The translations under genes and the position numbers were made by a program. DNA of 64,000 bases from Cohnella lupini (GTDB lineage Bacteria; Bacillota; Bacilli; Paenibacillales; Paenibacillaceae), in assembly GCF_003386205.1 (NCBI RefSeq), contig NZ_QRDY01000004.1, positions 1 to 64,000 of the forward strand, in the 5' to 3' direction. This document shows positions 37,338 to 44,722 of this stretch, in pieces. The number at the start of each line of letters is the position of its first letter. Position 1 is the stretch's first letter. Below the pieces are notes generated by a model, which saw only the letters and a program-made list of their open reading frames with translations, did not search any database and was not told where the DNA came from.

Positions 37338-39278
37338 TTGAGTGCGATTGTTGGTATCTACCACATTAATCATGAACCCATCCCTTCTGAACATGGGATG
37401 AATATCATGAAGGCCCTGGAGCTATATCGCGCTGACCGTGCTCACTCCTGGCATAGAAACCCCGTATTTCTTGGCTGTCATGCGCAATGGATTACACCTG
37501 AATCTAGCAGAGAACAATTGCCCTACTATGATGAGCGCAGACAACTTGCCATTACTGCAGATGCGATTATTGACAATCGCGAAGAGTTATTCGAAAGATT
37601 ACAAGTGGAACCTCCGTTCAGGAAAACAGCGACGGATAGCGAATTGATTTTGCTTGCTTATGAGAAGTGGGGAACAGACGCTCCGAAATTTCTAATAGGC
37701 GATTTCGCCTTTATGATTTGGGATGAGAGAAAACGCCTGCTTTTTGGAGCAAGAGACTTTTCCGGCAGCAGAACACTGTATTTTCATCGGACCCCCGATC
37801 GTTTCGCCTTCTGCACGACGATAAAACCGCTATTTACTTTACCTTATATAAGCAATCAACTGAACGACCGATGGCTTGCGGAATTTTTGGCCAATCCCGG
37901 GAGAATCGAAACGGTTGATGCCTCTTCTACCGTCTATCGGAATATTGAGCAAGTTCCTCCCGCGCATTCCATTACGGTGGAGGGCGGCAAAGTCAGATTT
38001 ACAAGGTATTGTACCTTTACGGCAACGGAGCCATTGAGGCTGAAGTCCGATGGGGAATATGAAGAAGCGTTCCGTGATGTATTCCAAGACGCGGTGTCGT
38101 CCCGGCTGCGTACCGCGCGTCAAGTCGGTTCTTATCTAAGCGGCGGACTCGATTCCGGTTCTGTCGTCAGCTTTGCCGCCAAAGCCCTGCAAAAGGAAAA
38201 TAAGCGGCTATTTACGTACAGCTATATCCCGGAGGAAGATTTTATCGATTGGACCTCGAAGAACAGAATGGCCGATGAAACGCCGTTCATTCGATCCACG
38301 GTTCGGCATGTCGGCAATATTAACGATCATTATCTTGACTTTAAGGGAAAAAGTCCCTTGTCGGAAGTGGGCGAATGGCTGGAAACGTTGGAGATGCCGT
38401 ACAAATTCATCGAAAACTCCTTTTGGCTCGGCGGAATCTATGAGAAAGCCGGTCAGCAAGGCGTAGGCGTACTGCTGAACGGGGGGCGGGGCAACTATTC
38501 GATTTCCTGGGGACCTGCCTTGGATTATTATGCAACTCTCCTCAAACGCTTTAACCTGCTTCGGTTATATCGCGAGATAAGCATGTACAGCAATAACGTA
38601 GGAATCGGTAGACGGCGTCTCCTGACTCAAATAAGAAAAAGGGCGTTCCCCAAGACTTTGAACTCCCAAGATCCATACTCATCGCCTATGCTCATCAATC
38701 CGGAGTTTGCCGAACGGATGGAAATCTATGAATGGCTTGAAAGACACGGTATCGATAGGAACGGGATGAAATTATCGAGGGGCAACCCCATAGAGTCAAG
38801 GGCAAAGCCGTTTGATGAGTTCATCAATTGGACCAACAGCGGAGTCAGCGGGACGAAAATGTCCTTGCGACATGGCATATGGTACCGGGATCCAACGAAC
38901 GATTTGCGGGTCATTCGATTTTGTCTGTCCGTACCCGTGAAGCAGTTCGTTCAGAACGGAATGGACCGGGCATTAATCCGGAGATCTACCGCGGATCTGC
39001 TTCCGGATAAAGTTCGATTAAATTACAGGGTCAGAGGGATTCAAGGCGCCGATGCGGTTCATCGGATGACTCGCGAATGGCCATCCTTTATTCATGAGCT
39101 TGAACGGCTGTGCGAGGACACGCGAATGAAGGAGCTTCTTAACATCCCAGTCGTACGGGCAGCTATACGCAAGATACGGGAAACTCCGGATCCTAAATCG
39201 GTGTATGACGGGGAATTTACGATGTTAATGCGCGGGTTAATCGTTTACCGTTTCGTCAAAAAACTTGAAGGGAGGTGA
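37338..39278 (+). CDS. padeC: Lasso peptide cyclase (asparagine-synthase-like, C protein)
   Basis: A ~646-residue homologue of class B asparagine synthetase. I start at TTG 37338 (GGGGGAG seven bases upstream), giving 'MSAIVGIYHIN'. The residue after the start is serine, not the glutaminase cysteine, so no amide donor activity is expected, as in known lasso cyclases. The N-terminal glutaminase-like fold spans ~1-190. The synthetase domain has the ATP pyrophosphatase loop 'SYLSGGLDSGSVVSFA'. The enzyme adenylates the side-chain carboxylate of core Asp9 and closes the macrolactam with the core N-terminus. It is the first gene of the cluster, and its 3' end overlaps the ribosome site of the precursor gene. 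Confidence 0.93.
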   Translation: MSAIVGIYHINHEPIPSEHGMNIMKALELYRADRAHSWHRNPVFLGCHAQWITPESSREQLPYYDERRQLAITADAIIDNREELFERLQVEPPFRKTATDSELILLAYEKWGTDAPKFLIGDFAFMIWDERKRLLFGARDFSGSRTLYFHRTPDRFAFCTTIKPLFTLPYISNQLNDRWLAEFLANPGRIETVDASSTVYRNIEQVPPAHSITVEGGKVRFTRYCTFTATEPLRLKSDGEYEEAFRDVFQDAVSSRLRTARQVGSYLSGGLDSGSVVSFAAKALQKENKRLFTYSYIPEEDFIDWTSKNRMADETPFIRSTVRHVGNINDHYLDFKGKSPLSEVGEWLETLEMPYKFIENSFWLGGIYEKAGQQGVGVLLNGGRGNYSISWGPALDYYATLLKRFNLLRLYREISMYSNNVGIGRRRLLTQIRKRAFPKTLNSQDPYSSPMLINPEFAERMEIYEWLERHGIDRNGMKLSRGNPIESRAKPFDEFINWTNSGVSGTKMSLRHGIWYRDPTNDLRVIRFCLSVPVKQFVQNGMDRALIRRSTADLLPDKVRLNYRVRGIQGADAVHRMTREWPSFIHELERLCEDTRMKELLNIPVVRAAIRKIRETPDPKSVYDGEFTMLMRGLIVYRFVKKLEGR

Positions 39279-39283
39279 AAACC

Positions 39284-39406
39284 ATGAAAAAAGAGTGGAA
39301 CCAACCAACCCTGGAAGTTCTCGATGTAAAAATGACGTTTGCAGGTCCTGGCGTCGCAGTCCCCGATTCTTATGACCCGGATGAAGCGACTCAACATCAC
39401 AGCTAA
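39284..39406 (+). CDS. padeA: Lasso peptide precursor (paeninodin-like)
   Basis: A 40-codon gene with GGGAGGTG seven bases before the ATG. The leader is MKKEWNQPTLEVLDVKMTF (19 residues) with threonine at -2, the position required for lasso leader cleavage. The predicted core begins AGPGVAVPD, giving a nine-residue ring closed between Ala1 and Asp9, and continues with the 12-residue tail SYDPDEATQHHS. Paeninodin, as I recall it, has ring AGPGTSTPD and a tail also ending in serine. The final serine is the expected target of the kinase gene downstream. The leader has W-x-x-P where this family normally has Y-x-x-P. It is flanked by the cyclase and kinase genes in the order known for paeninodin. 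Confidence 0.92.
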   Translation: MKKEWNQPTLEVLDVKMTFAGPGVAVPDSYDPDEATQHHS

Positions 39407-39419
39407 CCTTAATTCTTTT

Positions 39420-39453
39420 GACCCTTATACCCGTTATGTATGAGGGTCCTTTT
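39420..39453 (+). terminator. Intra-operon hairpin after the lasso precursor
   Basis: GACCCTTATAC (39420-39430) pairs with GTATGAGGGTC (39438-39448) with one mismatch, followed by CTTTTACT. It lies between the precursor and the tail-kinase gene and probably acts as a partial terminator or 3' stabiliser that raises precursor RNA over the enzyme genes. Confidence 0.55.
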
Positions 39454-39481
39454 ACTAAGCAAACCCGTTGGAGTGAGAATA

Positions 39482-40408
39482 ATGATCCCTACTCTAAATA
39501 AGCCCATATACATAGCTTTTGGATATCGATTGGCAAGCGATATCGCTCTGCCGGAATTGCCGGTGATGCAAGATATGGACCAAACTGCGGATATTGTCGT
39601 CGAAAGAGCGGATTTGTCAGAGGAATGGGGCCGCTTAGCCGTACCGAATCGGACGACCTTCGTGACAGTCGATCGGATTATGTTCCAAATTGCCGGTACG
39701 GCGACTTATTGCATCCAAGATGGTAATAAAATCATTGTTTCTCCAATGGCTGGGTCCGATGAAGACCGGATTCGGCTATATATTCTAGGTTCCTGCATGG
39801 GCGCGCTTCTTTTTCAAAGAAGGATTCTCCCCTTGCACGGAAGCGCCGTGGAAATCGGCGGAAAAGCTTACGCGTTCGTTGGCGATTCCGGTGCCGGCAA
39901 GTCAACGCTTGCTACTGCTTTCATCCAAAGAGGTTATCCGCTTGTAAGCGACGATGTAATCGCAGTCTCCCTTGCTCCGGATCAAACTCCTATGGTTATG
40001 CCGTCATACCCTCAACAAAAGCTATGGCAGGAAAGCTTGGACGGCTTTGACATGGAGAATGCTTCCTATCGCCCCATATTCCAAAGGGAAACCAAATTCG
40101 CCGTCCCTGTACCGGGCATGTTCTATAAGGAGCGTCTACCCCTTGCCGGGATATTCGAATTAGTTAAATCGGACATGGAAACGATGCAAATGTATCCCAT
40201 TCGTAACCTGGAAAAGCTGTCTATTCTATATGGTCATACGTACCGCAACTCTTTTATCTCCCGGTTAGGATTGATGGAATGGCATTTGAATATGACTGCC
40301 GGTATGGCAAGCAAACTCGGCCTATTCAGACTGTATCGACCTATTACCGGATTTACGGCTCCGGATTTGGCTTCCTTGATTTTAAATCTAATAGATAAGG
40401 AAGGTTAG
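39482..40408 (+). CDS. padeK: HPr-kinase-like lasso peptide tail kinase
   Basis: A ~308-residue protein. I start at ATG 39482 ('MIPTLNKPIYIAFGY'), which has GGAG eight bases upstream; the frame is open earlier, but that part overlaps the hairpin. The central part carries the HprK-type P-loop 'AFVGDSGAGKSTLATAF' preceded by 'LHGSAVEIGGKAY' and followed by 'PLVSDDVIAV'. It lacks the N-terminal domain of true HPr kinase/phosphorylase. Relatives in paeninodin clusters phosphorylate the C-terminal serine of the precursor, and here the precursor does end in serine. It lies between the precursor and the RRE gene. Confidence 0.9.
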   Translation: MIPTLNKPIYIAFGYRLASDIALPELPVMQDMDQTADIVVERADLSEEWGRLAVPNRTTFVTVDRIMFQIAGTATYCIQDGNKIIVSPMAGSDEDRIRLYILGSCMGALLFQRRILPLHGSAVEIGGKAYAFVGDSGAGKSTLATAFIQRGYPLVSDDVIAVSLAPDQTPMVMPSYPQQKLWQESLDGFDMENASYRPIFQRETKFAVPVPGMFYKERLPLAGIFELVKSDMETMQMYPIRNLEKLSILYGHTYRNSFISRLGLMEWHLNMTAGMASKLGLFRLYRPITGFTAPDLASLILNLIDKEG

Positions 40409-40412
40409 TCCT

Positions 40413-40721
40413 ATGATTACGAATAAGAAGCTTACTTTGGATGATGTTGTCGTTCAAGCGGAGGGAAATATCGTCAGCGATATGGACGGGGAAAAGGTCA
40501 TGCTTAACGTTAGCAGAGGAAAGTATTTCAACTTAGGCGACGTTGGCGGGGCAATATGGGATGCTATGAGCGCCCCGAGATCCATTCGTAATCTCGTTCA
40601 GATCCTAATGGTCGAATATAACGTTGAGCAGAGCGTGTGCGAAGAGCATGTTCTTTCCTTCTTGGGAAATTTACTAGATAACCAACTGATAGACGTAGGA
40701 GAAGAAGGAACGCGGCAATGA
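40413..40721 (+). CDS. padeB1: PqqD-like RiPP recognition element (lasso B1)
   Basis: A 102-residue winged-helix PqqD-family protein ('SDMDGEKVMLNVSRGKYFNL' is the typical beta-hairpin, then 'AIWDAMSAPRSIRNLVQIL'). In split lasso systems B1 binds the leader and delivers the precursor to the B2 peptidase. AAGGAAGG precedes the ATG. Its TGA overlaps the B2 ATG by four bases. It would contact the leader's aromatic-x-x-P motif, which here starts with tryptophan. Confidence 0.92.
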   Translation: MITNKKLTLDDVVVQAEGNIVSDMDGEKVMLNVSRGKYFNLGDVGGAIWDAMSAPRSIRNLVQILMVEYNVEQSVCEEHVLSFLGNLLDNQLIDVGEEGTRQ

Positions 40722-41197
40722 ATCCGCTGAAAACCATTCGTAAGCTTTTTTCGTTGGATGCGGAGATGCTGCTGCTGCTCTTGGAGACGTTTGCGTACTT
40801 GGCATGGGCACGTTTCCTTGTGTGGCTGCCGTTTGCCAGGATTGCTCCTTCTTTGGGTTCTTGGATGGCGGAAACTCCTCATCGATCCAACCAACAAGAA
40901 ACAATCTTGATAAAGCTATCTAAAGCTCTTCATATGACGAGTCGGCATACATTCTGGGACAGTAAGTGCCTCGTGAGGGCGATAGCGGCGATGAAGATGC
41001 TGGATAGAAGACATATGGGTAGTACGCTTTATTTAGGAACCGCCAAAGATACGAATAAGAAAATGATTGCCCATGCTTGGCTGCGCAGCGGTACCTTCTA
41101 TGTGACCGGAGCGGAAGAAATGAGGAAATTTACAGTGGTCGGGACGTTTGCAAAGCGGTTCGATACTCCCGGACATGAGGGATCTTATGAGGAATAG
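40718..41197 (+). CDS. padeB2: Lasso leader peptidase (transglutaminase-like, B2)
   Basis: A 159-residue cysteine protease of the lasso B2 family. The catalytic cysteine is in 'DSKCLVRAIAAMKML' and the histidine in 'MIAHAWLRSG'; the third member is not securely placed. An N-terminal hydrophobic stretch (~15-40) is usual. It cleaves after leader residue Phe19, two residues beyond the conserved threonine. It is translationally coupled to B1 and overlaps the start of the nucleotidyltransferase gene. Confidence 0.92.
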   Translation: MNPLKTIRKLFSLDAEMLLLLLETFAYLAWARFLVWLPFARIAPSLGSWMAETPHRSNQQETILIKLSKALHMTSRHTFWDSKCLVRAIAAMKMLDRRHMGSTLYLGTAKDTNKKMIAHAWLRSGTFYVTGAEEMRKFTVVGTFAKRFDTPGHEGSYEE

Positions 41198-42371
41198 TCA
41201 ACTCATTATGAAGCGGGATTCTTTTCCTAAAGAATTGGACCTGCTTCTTGCCTATTTGAAGCTTGAACAAGATGAATTGTCGCACGGACGTCAGCAAGAA
41301 CTGGCAATAGATATGGATTGGGATCGATTTATTCAGTTGGTCAGACACCATCGGGTGTCCGCCATCATTTATAACCGTTTGAAGAACGCCAATCACCCAT
41401 GGATCCCTACAAATGTCCTTGAAGCTTTACGTAATGAATACAACAATAATGTATTCCGAATGCTGCACCTAAGCGGTGAAATGGAATCTATTTGCAAGTT
41501 ATTGGCAGAGAATCACATTCATGCTCTTCTTCTGAAGGGGCCAGCGCTTGCCTTTGATCTCTATGGGGACATTTCCCTCCGAACATCCAAGGACCTGGAC
41601 ATTCTGGTCGATATCCATAAGCTTGATGAAGTCAATAAGTTGCTTCTGGAACAAGGCTACGAGACCGAGGATATTATTCAGACCTTATTAAATAGTTGGA
41701 AATGGCGAAAGCAACATGTCGCCTACTTTCATCCGCGCAAGAGGATCTTTCTGGAACTTCACTGGAGATTAAATCCCGGTCCGGCCAAGGAACCAAGCTT
41801 TAATGAATTATGGGAGCGGAAAAAACTTAATGCTCTTACAAGTTATCCCGTGTACGGCTTAGGCGAAGCCGACTTGTTCTGTTTCTTAGTTTCCCATGGC
41901 GCGCGTCATGGATGGTTTCGGCTGCGTTGGTTGGTGGACATCGATATTCTGACGAGACGACAGATCGATTGGACAAGCGTCAGCTTGTTCCTAAAAAAAT
42001 ATCAATTGACTATGATCGGCGGACAAGCACTGAAATTGGCATCCAATCTGCTAGGCACCCCATTGAACAACGAAATGGAAACGATGGCTAATCGCAGTCG
42101 GGCCGGGCTATTAGCGCAATTAGCGCTCCTCTTCATTAACGAGAAATACGATTTACATTCTAATCCTCCGGAAACGATTGCAAGTAATCTGAAACGATAT
42201 TTATTCGCAGTAAAATCCAAACGGCAAAAGCTGCTATACATCCTGAATAAATTCTACCCCTACCCCATCGATGCTCAGACTTTGCCGTTGCCCAAGTCCA
42301 TTCATTACCTATACTTTCCTTTACGTCCATTCCTTTGGGCATGGAGAAAAGCGAAAGACGTTTTAACCTAG
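41187..42371 (+). CDS. Nucleotidyltransferase-fold protein of the lasso cluster
   Basis: A ~394-residue member of the NTP_transf_5 type, seen from 'LLLKGPALAFDLYGDISLRT' followed at once by 'SKDLDILVDI', which holds the two metal-binding aspartates. I choose ATG 41187 (GAGGGAT just upstream), overlapping the B2 stop; ATG 41175 is an alternative. Related genes accompany tail-kinase lasso clusters. From memory, the homologue in the pseudomycoidin cluster adds sugar to the phosphorylated tail serine, so a second tailoring step is plausible here. Confidence 0.82.
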   Translation: MRNSQLIMKRDSFPKELDLLLAYLKLEQDELSHGRQQELAIDMDWDRFIQLVRHHRVSAIIYNRLKNANHPWIPTNVLEALRNEYNNNVFRMLHLSGEMESICKLLAENHIHALLLKGPALAFDLYGDISLRTSKDLDILVDIHKLDEVNKLLLEQGYETEDIIQTLLNSWKWRKQHVAYFHPRKRIFLELHWRLNPGPAKEPSFNELWERKKLNALTSYPVYGLGEADLFCFLVSHGARHGWFRLRWLVDIDILTRRQIDWTSVSLFLKKYQLTMIGGQALKLASNLLGTPLNNEMETMANRSRAGLLAQLALLFINEKYDLHSNPPETIASNLKRYLFAVKSKRQKLLYILNKFYPYPIDAQTLPLPKSIHYLYFPLRPFLWAWRKAKDVLT

Positions 42372-42383
42372 GGGGTTTCCAAG

Positions 42384-44159
42384 ATGGAACCTATTCTTTA
42401 TTTTACGAAGCGTTTACATGGTTTTGCCGGAAAAAAACTGTACGTGAATCTCTTCGGAACGGTATTGGTCAGTCTCCTTGAAGGGATCGGCATCTTCTTA
42501 TTGGTTCCCATGATCGGCATGAGCGGAATTGCCGGCGTCACTACCGATACAACCCCTCTCTCGGGAATATTCGGAGCTTTGCAATCTATTCCTGCACCGT
42601 GGGTATTGCCGCTCATATTGGGCAGCTTCGTCCTGCTGGTCATCGGCCAAGGACTTTTGAAACGGAGTATAAGCATTCAAAACGTGAAAATCCACCAAGG
42701 CTTTGTTTTCCACCTGAGATCGGAAACGTATCGTGCGTTGCTGCAGTCGAATTGGGGTTTTTTTATTAAGAGGCGGAAATCCGATTTCATCAATTCCTTA
42801 ACGGCCGAGATCGGACGCGTCAGCAGCGGAGTCAGTTTGTCCTTGCAGCTATTGGCTTCGATTATTTTTACGCTCATTCAGATCGGACTAGCCTTTTGGT
42901 TATCTCCCGAACTGACGATATTCGTTATCGCGTGCGGTTTAAGTCTTTCCTTTCTATCAAGGAATTTTATTCGGAGATCTCAAAATCTGGGTAAGGAAAC
43001 GATAGAATTGTCTAAGCAATATATGGCGGGGATCACGGATCAATTGAACGGGATTAAGGATATTAAGATCAATATGCTGGAGCAATCCCGTCTAACATGG
43101 CTTAGTCGTATGAGTATGAAAATGCAACGCGAACAAGGCGAGTATATTAAATTGAAAACCACTTCGCAGTTTTATTATCAAGCGGCATCCGCATTATTAA
43201 TTGCAGCTTTTATTTTTTTGTCGATTCGATTGTTCGAAGCCAGGTTGGAGCAGTTGCTGCTTGTCATCATCATTTTCTCGCGTTTGTGGCCAAGGTTTAC
43301 CGGGTTTCAGTCGAGCCTGGAGCAAATCGCGTCATCCATCCCTTCCTTTCATAACATCATTAAGCTGCAAGACGAATGCGCGGAAGCCACGGAATTCGCA
43401 TTGGATGACCCGCAGGGGCAGGATGTAAAGACGATTACGATCGAACGGAGTCTGGAATGCAGGAACGTCTATTTTCGGTATAATCGGCTGGAGCCGCAGT
43501 TTGCTCTTCAAGATATTAATTTGCAAATCCTCTCGAATCGAATGACTGCGATCGTAGGAAGATCCGGTGCCGGGAAGAGCACCTTGATTGATATCTTAAT
43601 GGGGCTTGTACAGCCGGAGCATGGACAAGTCGTCATTGACGGAATCCCTCTGACAAGCGATCGTTTATTAGCTTTGAGGCGATCCATCAGCTATGTTCCT
43701 CAAGACCCTTTCCTTTTTAATGAAACGATAAGGGAAAACTTACGGATGGTGAGCCCTCATGCAAGCGAGGAAGAACTCTGGGAAGCGTTGGAGTTTTCCG
43801 TATCCGCGGACTTTATTCGAAAGCTGCCTCAAGGGCTCGATACGTTCATCGGAGACCGAGGAATCCGATTATCGGGCGGAGAACGCCAAAGGTTGGTTCT
43901 TGCCCGGGCGATCTTGCGTAAGCCCTCCATTCTTGTTTTGGACGAAGCGACCAGCGCATTAGACACGGAAAACGAATCGAAAATTCAAGAAGCGCTGGAT
44001 CGGTTAAAGGGCAAAATGACCGTTATCGTCATTGCCCATCGGCCGTCAACCATACGGAACGCGGATCAAGTGATCGTGATCGATCAAGGGACTATCGTTC
44101 AGAAGGGGATATCCGCGAACTCTGAAATCAAGTTTCCCTCTGATTCCGCCTGGGGATAA
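42384..44159 (+). CDS. padeD: ABC-type exporter of the lasso peptide (D protein)
   Basis: A 591-residue half-size exporter. The six-helix membrane domain occupies ~1-320, then the nucleotide-binding domain with Walker A 'VGRSGAGKSTLIDILMG', Q-loop 'YVPQDPFLFN', signature 'LSGGERQRLVLARAIL', Walker B 'ILVLDEATSALD' and 'VIAHRPSTI'. It is the last gene of the operon and should secrete the mature peptide and confer self-protection. No N-terminal C39 peptidase domain is present, as expected, because B2 removes the leader. Confidence 0.93.
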   Translation: MEPILYFTKRLHGFAGKKLYVNLFGTVLVSLLEGIGIFLLVPMIGMSGIAGVTTDTTPLSGIFGALQSIPAPWVLPLILGSFVLLVIGQGLLKRSISIQNVKIHQGFVFHLRSETYRALLQSNWGFFIKRRKSDFINSLTAEIGRVSSGVSLSLQLLASIIFTLIQIGLAFWLSPELTIFVIACGLSLSFLSRNFIRRSQNLGKETIELSKQYMAGITDQLNGIKDIKINMLEQSRLTWLSRMSMKMQREQGEYIKLKTTSQFYYQAASALLIAAFIFLSIRLFEARLEQLLLVIIIFSRLWPRFTGFQSSLEQIASSIPSFHNIIKLQDECAEATEFALDDPQGQDVKTITIERSLECRNVYFRYNRLEPQFALQDINLQILSNRMTAIVGRSGAGKSTLIDILMGLVQPEHGQVVIDGIPLTSDRLLALRRSISYVPQDPFLFNETIRENLRMVSPHASEEELWEALEFSVSADFIRKLPQGLDTFIGDRGIRLSGGERQRLVLARAILRKPSILVLDEATSALDTENESKIQEALDRLKGKMTVIVIAHRPSTIRNADQVIVIDQGTIVQKGISANSEIKFPSDSAWG

Positions 44160-44163
44160 TATG

Positions 44164-44565
44164 GCGCGACCGCAAGTCTATCCATCACACTCTCTTAGTC
44201 GATATAACCGACTTTTGCGGTCGCCAGTCCAGCCATCACACTCCTATAGTCGATATTACCGACTATGGCGGTCGCAACTCCAACCATCACACTCCCATAG
44301 TCGATATTACCGACTGTGGCGGTCGCAACTCCAACCATCACACTCCCATAGTCGATATTACCGACTATGACGGTCGCAACTCCAACCATCACACTCCCAT
44401 AGTCGATATTACCGACTGTGGCGGTCGCAACTCCAACCATCACACTCTCATAGTCGATATAACCGACTATGACGGTCGCAACTCCAACCATCACACTCCC
44501 ATAGTCGATATTACCGATTGTGGCGGTCGCCAGTTCAGACATCACACTCTCATCGTCGCCTATTG
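44164..44565. repeat. 51-bp tandem repeat array, about eight units, each with a hairpin core
   Basis: CCATCACAC recurs at 44182, 44233, 44284, 44335, 44386, 44437 and 44488, with a diverged last copy at 44539, a constant spacing of 51 bp. Each unit contains a core like CATAGTCG-ATATTAC-CGACTATG that folds into a stem. Several copies change the right arm to CGACTGTG, which keeps G-U pairing in plus-strand RNA. The array begins immediately after the ABC exporter stop. Because 51 is a multiple of three, both strands show long open frames here; these are probably artefacts of the repeat. The rest of 44160-44722 holds no gene. Confidence 0.92.
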
Positions 44566-44654
44566 ACCGGGAAGGAGCCGAAAAAAAAAGATCCGATACG
44601 AGATTCTTCCTTATTGAAAGCGAGTTCTAAATACTCCATGAAACATTTCTTCAG

Positions 44655-44694
44655 AAAAAAAACAAGCTCATGCAGTTGCTGCATGAGCTTGTTT
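44655..44694 (-). terminator. Strong rho-independent terminator of the 2,306-aa gene
   Basis: AAACAAGCTCATGCAG (44660-44675) pairs perfectly with its complement at 44679-44694 around a TTG loop. Read on the minus strand it is followed by T8 (plus-strand A8, 44655-44662). Confidence 0.85.
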
Positions 44695-44722
44695 GACTAT
44701 TTGACGTGACTAGCCTTTTCCA

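Noticed and set aside
37338-39278. Ordinary asparagine synthetase (AsnB)
   Set aside because: The N-terminal cysteine is absent, and the gene sits directly before a lasso precursor with kinase, B1, B2 and exporter genes.
44164-44565. CRISPR array
   Set aside because: The whole 51-bp unit is conserved with no variable spacers, and no cas genes are nearby.
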